Part shown: positions 21,190 to 32,078 of the stretch, in pieces
How positions within the stretch are numbered: the first letter of the stretch is position 1
How the letters are laid out: the number at the start of each line of letters is the position of its first letter
NCBI GenBank assembly: GCA_027922465.2
Contig: BQMF02000265.1
Location: 186,001 to 250,000 of the forward strand
Reading direction: 5' to 3'
Source: Turritopsis dohrnii
Lineage: Eukaryota > Cnidaria > Hydrozoa > Anthoathecata > Oceaniidae
Length of the DNA: 64,000 nt
Notes under the pieces: generated by a model
Told to the model about the DNA's origin: nothing
Database searches by the model: none
The model's input: the letters and a program-made list of their open reading frames with translations, nothing else
Made by a program: the position numbers and the translations under genes

Positions 21190-24100
21190 GACTGTATGGC
21201 TGAATGGCTTCCGAAGATGGCGGACGCAAAAACCGTCTAACGGAAATTTGACGTTGAAAAATAAAGGAGATTACGATTAAACTTATCTTTTTATGCAACA
21301 AATTGCAACAAAAAACAGAAGAGAATATATCCTAACTCCGCAGTTTGAGGAGTGGCACAAAAGAAATGGACATAACAGTTAATGCATCCGTTGTTGAACA
21401 AGTTGCAGAAGTTCCATGTGAAAAATGTGATAAACGATTCCGTACACTCCGAGGCGCATTGCAGCACCAGCGACAATGTAAAGCGATGTCGAACAGGGTT
21501 AATGTAACAGACATTGATCATCAACCTCTTTCATCTGTGGAGCATCCGGACGCGGGAAATGCGGAAAATGAAGATAATGGAGTTAATAAACCAGAAAGAC
21601 TCCACTGGGGTATCTCTAAAGCAATCAAGGACATCAATGACTGCTACGAAAAAATAGTGTTCTGGAAGCGCAATCTTTTCATGCTTCCGAAGGGATCTAC
21701 CGGCAAGGAATATATTAGAGAAATTAACAAGGCTACTGAATGCTTGGGTCGAAAAATCCCCATTGCGTGAATGTGCTATGACGGCTATGCACATCATGCC
21801 GGCGCTTTTTCTCCAAAAGCCATCGAAGGAATCAAAAAGCAAAGAACACGTTAATGCGCTAGAAAGACGATTAAAACTGCGGAAGGAGGGACAATTCATA
21901 AGGCTTTTTCGAGAAGCTGAAGCACTACAGAAACGACTTCCTAAACCCATAACCAAGAAAGACATGACATCGCTATCAAGGAAGTTTTGTGATTTGATGC
22001 AAAGGGGTAACATCAACGGCGCAATAAAGCTGCTGACAAATAATATGCAAAATGGAATTCTTCCATTGAACGAAGAAACGATTACTTCTTTGCGCCTGAA
22101 ACATCCTCAAAGAAAAATGCCAATGGAAGACTCTCTATTGGCCTGCAACCAACGGTCGAGCCAGTGATATTTGACGTTATAGATGAAGACATGGTAATGA
22201 TGAAAGCTGCACAGTTAACAAAAGGCGGGTCTGGTCCATCCGGAATGGACGCTGACGGTTGGCGACGAATACTGATTTCAAGAGTTTATGGAAATGCAGG
22301 AAGTGAACTCAGTAGCCATAGCATGTGTTATACGTTCAATCTGCACCGTTGAAATCGCAGATAATAGCATTGCAGCGCCTTGATGGCGTCAAGACTGGTA
22401 CCTCTAGATAAAAGACCAGGTGTTCGACCAATTGGTGTTGGAGAGGTCCTACAAAGGATCATGGGCAAAGTCGTCATGGGAGTTGTGAAAACTGACGTTG
22501 TGTGGTCAAAAATCTGTGGAGCAGCGATCCATGCCGTGAAGAAATTGTTCAATGACACTACTACAGATGCAGTCCTTCTGGTTGATGCAGCAAATGCTTT
22601 TAACAGTCTTAATCGGCAGGTATTTCTGCATAACATTGGAATAACATGTCCGATTATTGCCACCTACGTCAGAAATTGCTATTCGAACTCAGCACGACTA
22701 TTCGTAATAGGCGGAATCGAGATAAAGTCAGATGAAGGAACAACTCAAGGCGACCCATTGGGAATGGCAATTTACGCAATCGCAACAACTCCTCTACTTG
22801 ATTCAATATCAGAATCCACCAATGATGAAAAAGAGGTCGCCTTTGCCGACGACATCACTGCTACAGGGAAGCTCGATGCCCTTAAACATGGTGGGACCTG
22901 CTAATGGTAATTGGCCTCCAGTTTGGCTCATTTCCACAGCCGACGAAATCTTGGCTCATTGTTAAACCTGAAGAACTTGAAAAAGCCAATGCCAAATTTC
23001 AGAATAGTAACATCAAAATCACATCAGAAGGGAAGAAGCATCTGGGAGCAGTTATTGGAAGTGAGGAATGCAAAAAGAAATACCTTCGTGAAAAGGTCGA
23101 TGAATGGATCAAAGATATCCGTCTACTCTCCAAAATTGCAATCACCCAACCACAAGCAGCGTATGCATGTTTCATCAGCGGATACCAGCATTAAATGACA
23201 TACTTTATGCGCACGATTCCTGGATGCGATGAAGAACTTTCACGGATCGATGACGCGATGCGTCACAAATTCATTCCAGCAATAACCGGAGGCCACATCG
23301 TAAATGGTTCTGAACGCCAACTGCTGTCACTTCCACCAAGACTTGGAGGCCTGGGCCTGAGGATATTCAGTGAATGTGCTAATGAGGAATACAACAACTC
23401 GCAAAGTGTGACTATAGATCTCCAAGAGCAGATCTTAGGCAAGCACACAGTCAACCACGAGGCCAAGATGAAACAACATATAAAGAACGAACGACAGTAA
23501 CAGTTGAAGCAAAAACTTGATACACTGCTCAGTACAATGTCGGAAGAAGAAAAAAGACGAACAGAAGCAAACAGTCAGAAAGGCGTATCCAATTGGCTAA
23601 CATCTCTGCCAATCAAAGAATATAGTTTTGATCATCTGTCAAAACAAGAATTCAGAGACGCTATTCGCTTGCGTTATGGCTGGACTCTGGAAAGGCTCCC
23701 AATAACATGTGCATGTGGATCTCGATTCGACGTGTCACACGCTTTATCATGCAAAAAAGGTGGATTTGTCACACTACGACATAATGAGCTACGTAACATC
23801 ACCGCCGATCTTCTTAATGAAGTATGTCACGATGTCAAAGTCGAACCAATGTTAGGGGAATTAGATAGACGATGAACAATTGCGCGAAAGAATCGGCAAC
23901 ACAAGCAAAGAAGCGAGATTAGATGTCAGTGCATCAGGGTTCTGGGCTTCTGGTCAAAGAGCATTCTTCCGATATAAGGGTCATAGACCTGAACGCTCAG
24001 CGATACAAGAACCAGGAACTCTCGAAGTGCTTCTCAAGAAACGAATCGGAGAAAAAGCGACAATATAATGAACGAGTGTTGCAAGTTGAGAATGGCTCCT

Positions 24101-24500
24101 TTACGCCACTCGTGTTTTCGACGAATGGTGCGATGGCGAAGGAATGCATCATATTCTACAAAAGATTAGCTGAAATGTATGCCGACAAGAAAAAAATTTA
24201 GCGACACCACAAGCTCGATTCGAACGAAGACGCCATTTTCACTACTCCGCTCAATGATCAGATGCATTCGGGGTTCCAGATCGAGAAAGCCTTGTTTGCT
24301 GGAAAATCTGGACCTAATTCATGAAACATCGATGATTCAGGACGCCTGAACATAATCATCAGATTCGTTTTATCGAAGATAAAAGTCATGTAATATATGT
24401 ATTATTATAGATAAACTGATGAACGATGTAAACATTAGAATAGAAAGAAAAAAAATTAAAAAAAAAAAAAAACGGATCGAAACAAAAAAAAAAAAAAAAA
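21190..24500 (+). mobile_element. RLE-type non-LTR retrotransposon, copy 2
   Basis: Starts right after the poly(A) of copy 1 and runs in the same direction, with the same leader motif AAGATGGCGGA (about 21214) and the same domain order. It ends in two A-runs at about 24455-24500. It is less interrupted but more frameshifted than copy 1, and protein identity between copies is only moderate, so the two are separate insertions and not a recent tandem duplication. Confidence 0.75.
21345..24201 (+). pseudogene. Non-LTR copy 2: zinc finger, RT and RLE protein, frameshifted
   Basis: In order: CEKCDKRFRTLRGALQHQRQC finger (about 21417-21480), GPSGMDADGWRRIL, RPIGVGEVLQRIMGKVV, LVDAANAFNSLNRQVFLHNI, DEGTTQGDPLGMAIYA, the catalytic FADDITATG, SLPPRLGGLGLRI, a CCHC knuckle (CACGSRFDVSHALSC), RHNELRN, EARLDVSASGFW and GSFTPLVFSTNG. 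Frame changes or stops occur near 21770, 22165, 22350, 22900, 23194, 23500, 23875 and 24050. Between the RT landmarks near 22350 and 22520 homologous segments are missing. The protein is inactive. The CCHC knuckle just before the RLE-like block is the strongest sign of R2-group affinity. Confidence 0.8.
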
Positions 24501-24502
24501 GA

Positions 24503-24882
24503 ACTGTAAGAAATCGTGTCAGAATGGTCATGTAATAACTTGGATAATACTTTCAGGTAAGACAACACGAAAGCCGATGGTGTATTTGCATAAAGTGTCG
24601 AACTGCATATAAAGCAAATCCGAAATGTGTGGTACTGAAATAAAAAAAATACAATGCAAAAAAAAATATAATAATAATACAATTTCATCTTATCATAAAA
24701 TATAAACCATTGTAAACCTATAAAAATTTAATCCACTATGATTATTCCGTATTCTTTGTCCACAATAATACAAGGGGTTATTTCATGTGTTTTGTTCATG
24801 CGCAAAAAGACTGAGAAATCGTGTCAGAAATGATCATGTAATAAATTGGCTGATACTTCAGGTAAGATAACACGAAACCGTG
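24503..24882 (+). repeat. Direct repeat pair of about 75 bp flanking AT-rich DNA
   Basis: AAATCGTGTCAG followed by TCATGTAATAA and CTTTCAGGTAAGA occurs at about 24503-24580 and again at about 24808-24882. Just before the second copy lies TTTGTTCATGCGCAAAA (24791-24807), which also occurs immediately left of retrotransposon copy 1 (8985-9001). Confidence 0.6.
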
Positions 24883-24892
24883 GTCAAAGACA

Positions 24893-25022
24893 ATAGAGAA
24901 AAGACAACTAAGTTGGTTTGGTCATCTTGTCCGCTTCATTGTGAAAGATAACACACCTTCAACGCTGTCCTTTCTCTACAGTAGAGAATTTAAAACATCT
25001 AGACCATGTGGTAAACAAAAAC
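24893..25022 (+). pseudogene. LINE reverse-transcriptase C-terminal fragment
   Basis: A short frame reads TIEKRQLSWFGHLVRF then KTSRPCGKQKLTYG before a stop. The WFGH(L/V)VR and RPxGRxKxxW-type pattern marks the C-terminal end of many LINE reverse transcriptases. The element type differs from that of the neighbouring retrotransposon. Only about 45 codons are recognisable. Confidence 0.65.
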
Positions 25023-25930
25023 TCACATATGGGTGAGAATGATGGAGTTGTTTTTTTCGAAGTTAAGTCTAACCTACCTGGGAGGAGGCAACGATCCTCT
25101 AGCGAAGGACAGAAAGGACAGTGGAATAAGTCACAGCGTGACGGATGACGTTAATGACTTCATTACTCTTGGGATCCGAATAAACGTACATATGTACGTT
25201 TACTTTTTTGTTGCCTAATTTCACCCCTGTACGTTCCTTATTAGGTCCTGTACGTTTATTTTTTCAGAGCAATTTTTCTCTCCTGTACGATTACTGTATC
25301 CTGTACGTTTATTAATTTTGACTCGTTTTTTTGCGTAATTTCTTCCGATCTCTAAAGTGTAGATAGACCTTCTTTAGGTATGTTTCTAACGCTGAACATT
25401 CTTTTTCGGCTGCTTTCGAATGTTTCATTTGACAATCGAATGTTTTATTTGACAATCGATTGTTTATAACAATCGAACATGCACGAAAGTCGAGTGTTTT
25501 AGAAAACATACCAGTAAATGAACTAAGTACTAGAGTGGACGATACGATCTTTTGAAAAATTTCCTTGCTGAGTTCCTTTTTGTTCTTTAGTTTACTTTAA
25601 GTACTTACTTAGAAACTTTTTATATAATATTTCCTAAACGTTAAAGGAGTGGTGTCATGAAATTTGAAAAAAATTTTTTTCTTCGTATATCCCTTGTTTT
25701 AATGTAGATACTACAAAATAAATTTAATTTGGAAAAAAAAAGTCTTTTTTTCGCTATAAAATGCCACTTTAAAACATAGGCTTAAAACGCTGAATAAATT
25801 AGTAATAATTATGTGACGTCATTGAAGAAGTTACATTCAGTGTTGATGCGATGTTTTGCATTCAAATCGAGGAAGTATTCTTTGAAATTCAAGCAATAAC
25901 TAAGTATTTTTTTTAAATCTAATGAAAAAC

Positions 25931-26002
25931 ATGGTTATTTGTGCTGCTGTGGGATGTGACAGTGACTCAACCAAAGGACAGAACATTAGTTTGTTTAGAT
26001 AA
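25931..26002 (+). pseudogene. THAP zinc-finger N-terminal fragment
   Basis: The frame MVICAAVGCDSDST continues KGQNISLFR to a stop, followed by a codon for P. THAP domains begin with the same pattern (C-x2-x-GC, lysine, then a hydrophobic-FxxFP stretch). Only the first two zinc-binding cysteines are preserved; the stop lies where the FP motif should complete the first segment. It is probably the N-terminus of the transposase of the enclosing TTAA element. Confidence 0.5.
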
Positions 26003-26419
26003 CCTAAAATTCATATTTAAAAAATATATGCATTTCAAAGTTGAAGCGAGGCCAAATCTTCCATCTTTACGTCACTTTATTTTAAAGAATCATGTTTTGG
26101 AAGAAATTTGATGGAAAACATGTTATAAGGAGTTTTACTTTAATGTTTTATCTACACTTTTCGTTATACATAGGTGAACTTTTACTTTCTGTGTGCAAGT
26201 GTTTTTTCGATTTTTGTTTTCGTGTTTCTCTTCGAACTGGGCATTTGAATATTATTCCGTTTCACCGATTATTTCATTATTGTTTTCATAGAATGAGCTA
26301 TTGATTCTTGAACCCCTGCACGGAAAACGGAAAATTGGAAAAACGTTAACTTTCAATATATGAATTTTACTACGATCAATGATCAACTCAATATTGCATG
26401 TATTTTTTTTTCGTTTTGA

Positions 26420-26685
26420 TTTGTACAAAAAATTATTTTGAAATTTATCGTCTTCGATCGCATAAACTTCTTTGCAACACATTTGCATCACTGTTTGTTG
26501 CCAACTCTCTCCGGTAAAGCATTTTCGTCATCAAAATCATCATCCGGACTTCTTCATGTTCTTTACAGCAACTGGGTCAAAACCATATTGCTCAAACCGC
26601 TAAAATTCTCTGTGAAATCTTTGAATAAAACTCATTGCTACATTCTTCATCTTCGCTGAGAACATCTGATTCCTCTTCACTTGAA
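26420..26685 (-). pseudogene. Acidic-start, CC-motif protein remnant
   Basis: On the minus strand a start ATG opens MSENSSEEESDVLSEDEEC, then EQYGFDPVAV in another frame, then MQMCCKEVYAIED. This order (acidic leader, Y-x-FxP, CC-x-E-V) recalls a family of small cysteine-rich proteins resembling the C-terminus of P2X7 receptors that are common near THAP-type transposons. Stops and frameshifts show it is dead. It is antisense to the THAP fragment. The identification is tentative. Confidence 0.35.
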
Positions 26686-27255
26686 TTCTCACTCATAACT
26701 TTTGAAAACATGAGAAACTAATACGCTCCTTTGCACTGACATAATAACAAGTAAAAATAAAAATGAAACTTCTTCAATGACGTCACACGCTTTTCATCAG
26801 AAAAAAAGACGGGGGTTTATAAAAAAATTAAAAACTCAATATCTTCGGAAGTAAAACGTTTTTTAAAAAAGCTTTAAGGCAGGTTAACTATACATTTTTT
26901 AAACTATAATTTGTCATAAAATTTGAAATGACGATACCACTCCTTTAAGATATCATTCCTATCATCAAAAAAATAATTTGGCCCGATTTTTCCCCTGTAC
27001 GTTTATTATCTCCTGTACGTTTATTTTTTTAGAGCATTTTCCCTCTCCTGTACGTTTATTCCCTACTGTACGTTTATTCGGATCCCGAGAGTACGTTTTT
27101 CGACGTTTTCTTTTTTTTATGACAATTCTGTCTTGTATTACATATGTACTGAGTACGAACATGTTATTGATGATGATGATGATCTAAAGGCGAATTTACA
27201 GCGAATTTTTCGCGCTCGGTGGACCATTGTTTTGGAAAAGCGGATTGCGCAATAA

Positions 27256-27722
27256 AACTTCGCTTCATCGAATTTTTAGCCGTCTACAGAGTAGGAATGA
27301 GTAGTTCAACTTTTTCTTTTGTCAAAAATTCGCTTGCTTGAGAATTTTTCTATACTCTCCTCCGCAGGCAGCAATTTTGACTTAGAATTGAAAGAAAGTT
27401 TGTTAATCCGTAGGGACAAGCCTATCCTCAATCGGAATATAGCATCATTGCCATTATTTCTATTTTCGGATGGTTGCTTTTTGTCCCTGGTGGAATTTCT
27501 TGATCGTATGATCGTACGACCTTATCTTATCGTACGACTTCTTGTATATATTCTGTCACACTTGTATTGTTTTGCACTTGAAAATGGCCGTCGTACGGCC
27601 GAAACGTTGTTAAATATATTTTCACAAAACTTCGCTTCATCGAATTTTTAGGCGTCTACAGTACAGAGTAGGAATGAGTCCAACTTTTTCGCTTGTCAAA
27701 GATTCGCTTGTGGTAAGGCGGA
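27256..27722 (+). pseudogene. Penelope-like GIY-YIG tail framed by 85-bp direct repeats
   Basis: The frame at about 27319-27477 ends SNFDLELKESLLIRRDKPIL then NRNIASLPLFLF, matching the C-terminal end of GIY-YIG endonuclease domains in Penelope-like retroelements. Downstream is a hairpin GGCCGTCGTACGGCC followed by GAAACG (about 27582-27602), typical of the 3' region of such elements. On both sides lies an imperfect repeat of about 85 bp starting AAAACTTCGCTTCATCGAAT (27256 and 27626). The layout is a truncated insertion with an unusually long target duplication, or an insertion next to a local duplication. Confidence 0.65.
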
Positions 27723-27904
27723 TTTAAGCCGGATCTCCACTAGACGATTTTTAAGACGATCGTCTTAAATTTTCGCGACGACACATGCGCAGAAGAGTAA
27801 AACTGATCGTCGCGGTGAAGATATTCTCTCGACGAAAAGTAGAAATGACTTTAACTTTTCGTCATGCGAACGACGATCGTCAAATTCTAAACCAATTGGC
27901 ATTG

Positions 27905-29141
27905 TATGAAGTTATATCGGTGTCAAAATCAACAAGTCGATCTCGCGACCCAATGACTCGACGTTTCAATCAACAAGGCAATCAGCGGGTCGATCTCGCA
28001 ACTCGACTTGACGTTTTGATTGAAGTGTCAATCAATTGACCAAATCGATCAAAGTTTATCGATTTAACTCGAATGATCGACTTTAAAACCCAACTATTAA
28101 ATGCTGATTTCTTTGTGGTGGTAACGTCATAACAGCTTTATAGGATATGGGGAAAATTAAAAAACAAATAAATGCACATTTGGGACTGTGTTTATACTAC
28201 AGGAAAAGGAAAGAGGGTCACAATATGGTAAGAAAATGTAGTGGTATGTATACTGCAACATCAGTAAACTTCGATAATACAATGGTCAACGTTTATAAAG
28301 TACATGCACAAGAGATCATGTCTTAGCCACCCTTTCTATGGTATGGATTTAATAGATACAAGAAAAATATATACTTTTCAGAAACAAAGGCTGGTTGGCT
28401 TTCAATGATGTGGACAAATTAATTCACTTTAAAGCAGAACATAATAAAAAATGTTTTTCAGAAACGGTTTTGCAGGGATAATTTTTCCAACAGGCCTGAA
28501 AAATTTGTTGGGAAAAAAGCGAAAAAAAGGTTTCACAGGTTGACGTCAAAAGATTATAGCCAAACAATTTCTGCTGAGGCCTCTTTCAGATACTTTATAG
28601 CATTCTATATGATGTCCCCCATTTTTATTTTAACATCATGTTCTTTGAATGGAATACATAAGGGCTAGTTTAGATTTAGAAAGTATATTCTAAGAAACTT
28701 TTCAAAGAAAAAAACATTTATAATGAAAACCATACTTTACACACGTGCCTTATAAAACTATTGAGAATAACAATTAATTAAATTACAAGTGAGTGTGAAC
28801 TCTGAAACACGATCAACGATCCAACTTTCAACTTGAGGTTGCAACCTCAGAGTCGATGATCAAACCGATGATCGACCGTCAACATGAACATTTAGAGAAT
28901 CCGCTTCATCGTTTTACCATCTGAGTTCACTTTGTTGATTATCAAATCGATACTCGTTCATTGCTTGGTCGATTGAAAAGTGAAGATGTCGGTAAAAGGA
29001 TCGACTCGTTGATTGCTTTGTCGATTGAAACATTGAGTCGTTGGTTGCAAGATCGACTTGTTGGTTGCCTTGTTGATTCAAACATCGAGTCGTCGGGTCG
29101 CGAGTTCAGCTCGTTGATTTTGACACCCATATAACTTCATA
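27905..29141. mobile_element. Long-TIR foldback-type element with internal tandem repeats
   Basis: The inverted arms are about 150-200 bp and begin TATGAAGTTATATCGGTGTC on the left and TATGAAGTTATATGGGTGTC inward on the right. They are flanked by an exact 6-bp duplication GCATTG. Each arm holds two to four units of about 45 bp around GTTTCAATCAACAAGGCAA and GAGTCGATC. The centre is non-coding AT-rich DNA. Long repetitive arms recall foldback, Rehavkus or MULE-like designs, but a 6-bp duplication does not clearly assign a superfamily. Confidence 0.8.
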
Positions 29142-29492
29142 GCATTGCAGTAATTTCCAACTTTCCAACATAACCATTTCAAGATGGCTGACAATGTGGA
29201 AGACCACACTACTGTTGATATTAATTCTGTTAATATTAATATTCTTTTTCATTTTAAGAGTGATCTCCACTTGGCGATTTTTTCGTCGCGAAAAAAAGCG
29301 CTTCGCCGGCTTTACACCACACAGCGAATGTTTCGCACGAAGCGAACTTTTAGCGGCGAAAATATCGCCTCACCGATTTACATACACAAACAAAACTTTG
29401 GCGCTCGAATTACTGGTGTTGTAAACAAACAAGATGGATAAATTTAAGAAACTGTTACTTAATAAAAGAAATTATTGACATTAAAACTTATT

Positions 29493-29630
29493 AAAAGAAA
29501 ATCCGTTAAGAGGAAGATTAGTGAAAGACGTATGTGGGTTCGAAAGATCTACATGGAACGGAAGGAAAAAGGAGAATCTCACTTGTTAGCGAGAGATTTA
29601 CGTTTGCATGACCCAGGAGTACTTTTTTAG
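29493..29630 (+). pseudogene. PIF/Harbinger transposase N-terminal fragment
   Basis: A frame of 45 codons to a stop reads ERRMWVRKIYMERKEKGESH then LLARDLRLHDPGVLF. HARBI1-type transposases start with the same RR-x-WVR..ER...G..H.L..(D/E)LRL.D...F pattern. Downstream DDE parts are missing. The flanking 27720-27900 and 29260-29340 share a CTCCACT..GCGATTTTT motif and may belong to the same decayed element. From about 29640 to 29930 nothing else is seen. Confidence 0.65.
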
Positions 29631-29936
29631 ATACTTTCACATGTCACCATCACTTTTTATGAAGAGTTGTTATCTTATGTTATTATAAAGCAAAAACTCC
29701 ATAATTTCCAACACGTGCATTTTCATTTCTTAACGATCAAATAAAAGATGTGCAAACAATAAAATTAATTTTCAAAAACAAAAATAGTAGCATAACAATT
29801 TTTTTTTATCGCTTTCACTTTAACAAAGTCACGTTTCGCACGTTTGAATAAGTTTTACGTAAGCCATTGCTTTTGTCTTAATTGAGAGTCTCGAATATCA
29901 CATAATGGAAATGATTTTACACCTCCTCCAAAGGCT

Positions 29937-30550
29937 GATCATATGGAGTTTCCCGGCAGGGCGGAATGAAAATCGTCCCGGGACAGTTTTGCATTGTCAT
30001 CATATGAAATTTTTGTCCCGTCTTCTTGCGCCGGGATGAAAATCATCCCGGGATTAGTTTTTATGTCATTATTGTTTATATAAAATTTTTTATTAATGCG
30101 CACGCGTGGTGTGAAATATCATCTCGTCTTGCTGGGACGGGATGATATTTCACTAATTGTGACCCATATGGTGAAAATTACCCCATAGTTTTTATGTTAT
30201 TATCCGCAAACTTTCAGTGTCTATTTCTCATTGGGTCAAAATGTTGCGAAATTTACATCACAAGGAAGCCCTTTTCCGGTACTTTTGATTGATATAAAAT
30301 TTTCAAGAAAATGATTATTCTTCGGAAAGTTATTGAAAGAGAAGTTAATCAGAAAGAGCTTGAAAAGAGCTTGGTATGTAAATCGCAAAAATTTGACGAA
30401 TAATTTTTGAAAAAAGCGCATTGAAAGTTTGTGAATAAAACATTCTGAGACACGCTGTATAAGAATTGTAATTACTGCGCACGGTGTGAAATATTATCTC
30501 GTCCCCCGGCGCGCAAGACGGATAATATACTGTGATCATGTGGAACAACC
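29937..30550. mobile_element. Decayed CCCGGG-rich MITE, Harbinger-like
   Basis: Several inverted segments containing TGATCATATGG, CGTCCCGGGA and GTGTGAAATATCATCTCGTC face each other (29945, 30100-30150, 30470-30540). The CATATGGA...ATGAAAATC(G/A)TCCCGGG layout resembles the better-preserved Harbinger MITE at 37401. The exact ends could not be fixed. No gene. Confidence 0.4.
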
Positions 30551-31815
30551 ACCGGGATATGGTGACTTTTTTTGTTTTCCGTGCCGTATGATCAGAAAAA
30601 AAATCTAGTAAGAATTGTACAAAAGCTAGAATGTTCTTTTTTCAAAAGACTTAAAAGGCTGAGGTATGCACTCCCTTTTAAAAGGACGAATGTCTCGCAT
30701 CTACTATGGGTGTCTCTCTCAAGAGAAAATGATGAAAAAAATAACATTTTGTTCTTTTAATGAATTATTACGATTAAGGGTGTGTTGTAGTGTTGTCGGA
30801 TTCTCTGACGATAGCGAAACTATAATAGATATGGTCGTTAAAAAGAATCCGAACTAAAAAAATTAAACGAAATCAGTTGCCATGTTATTATTGCTTCCTT
30901 CTTATGAGCAGTTTCTAATTTAGGGCGGAAAAGATGTTTTGGGGGGCGTCGGGAACAAATTTTGAAAGTGGAAACATTACATCATTAATTGAAAGACCAA
31001 AGGCAAAGACCAAAACACAAACCATATTAGAGGTAATCGTTTCACTCTTGTGAAAGAAAAAAATGGACATACGAACATGAAATGAAATAGGATCAGATTA
31101 CTTTTTTCAGTTTACCATTTTTAACGATGTTAACATTACCAGAAAAGAGTTTTAAGAAAAATAAATAGGAAGTGTAGACACACCAGACACACCACAATAT
31201 CACATTTTCTTTAATTGAGATGCTGCGATGAAAAATTGTTTATGATGTAATAAGAGTGAGTAGTTAAAATTTCTCATTGCTTTTACTGATAATGAACATA
31301 GGTGAAATGATTATGATGAAGTATGAAATAAGAATATTTAGTATATAGTTCAAAAAAAGTTACAATCATCAACAGTACACTCTCCTATTACATCATAATA
31401 ATTATGCATCATTGCATAATTTGATATTTTTGAATTGAAATATCAGGGAAAGGAGAGGAAAAAATGTAAAAAGACTTGTTAATTAACTTGTCGAGCTCTA
31501 ATGTTACCAAATTTATCATTTGTCATCACAGGGATGCCTTTAAGCACAAACAAACTAAAGAAGAGGTATATACCATTTTTTGCTTGCATTTGTTGATGAA
31601 AAATAATTTTATGTAATATATAAAATGTAAAACTATCACATCTCTGTATTTAACTGTATATATATATATATATTGCACTGAATCCATGTATTAGATGAGT
31701 TTCGTGTTTACTGTGTATATATATACAATTTCTTATAAACTTATGTACTTTTATACTTTGTATACATATAATCTTATAATTCATAGGTCCTTAGAGATTC
31801 TCCCATTTTGAATTC
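30551..31815. other. No gene seen
   Basis: AT-rich sequence with a short TA-dinucleotide run near 31660-31675 and another near 31715. Short ORFs at 30572-30857 have no recognisable content. I looked for an upstream exon of the archaemetzincin gene; a small ATG-to-donor stretch at about 31531-31565 exists, but its phase does not fit the acceptor at 32672. Confidence 0.3.
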
Positions 31816-31817
31816 TT

Positions 31818-31869
31818 ACCACAAGCTGATGATTCCATTGTTGCTAATGCCGAAATATTAGTGTGTGGT
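31818..31869 (+). ncRNA. Hammerhead-like motif, probably a retroelement relic
   Basis: CTGATGA (31826-31832) and GAAA (31852-31855) are separated by a stretch that can fold CATT/AATG. The outer segments ACCACA (31818) and TGTGGT (31864) are complementary, as stem I would be. Penelope-like elements are known to carry such ribozymes with a very short stem III. The junction base pairs next to the core do not match the consensus, so activity is doubtful. Confidence 0.25.
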
Positions 31870-31921
31870 ATATAATGTATGTATCTAAGTTTTATGTTGA
31901 CGGGAATGTGTGCACTACACA

Positions 31922-32078
31922 GGGTGCTATTTCCTTTTCGCACCCCCCACTCTCCGTCCAGGGTCAGGGTTAGGGTAAGGGTTAGGATTAGGGTTATTCT
32001 TTATCACTGTGATGAAGAGTCAACTAGTAAAAAAATATGGCAGATACATTTAGGAGGTGCGAAAAGGAAATAGCGCCC
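31922..32078. mobile_element. 157-bp mini-element carrying telomere-like repeats
   Basis: The ends GGGTGCTATTTCCTTTTCGC and GGGCGCTATTTCCTTTTCGC (inward) are followed by ACC on both sides. They are flanked by an exact 6-bp duplication TACACA. The interior left part contains GGGTTAGGGTAAGGGTTAGG with variants, that is several copies of the animal telomere repeat. It is non-coding. Confidence 0.85.

Larger units (their letters stand above)
25645..26944. mobile_element. TTAA-flanked element with THAP remnant (Kolobok-like)
   Basis: The ends AGGAGTGGTGTC and AGGAGTGGTATC (inward) are flanked by TTAA on both sides. A second inverted repeat, TGACGTCATTGAAGAAGTT, lies inside at about 25814 and 26758-26777. 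Kolobok elements are known for TTAA duplications, purine-rich ends and THAP-containing transposases, and a THAP-type start is present here. PiggyBac also uses TTAA but lacks THAP. The element is nested in the TA-flanked one and is decayed. Confidence 0.65.
25166..27091. mobile_element. TA-flanked element with GGGATCCGAATAAACGTACA termini
   Basis: The left end CTCTTGGGATCCGAATAAAC is mirrored on the right by CTCTCGGGATCCGAATAAAC read inward, and TA flanks both ends. The motif CCTGTACGTTTATT is repeated about four times inside each end. The interior has no transposase of its own but hosts another element (25645-26944). TA flanks and short termini are compatible with a Tc1/mariner-type non-autonomous element. 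The superfamily is not certain. Confidence 0.8.
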
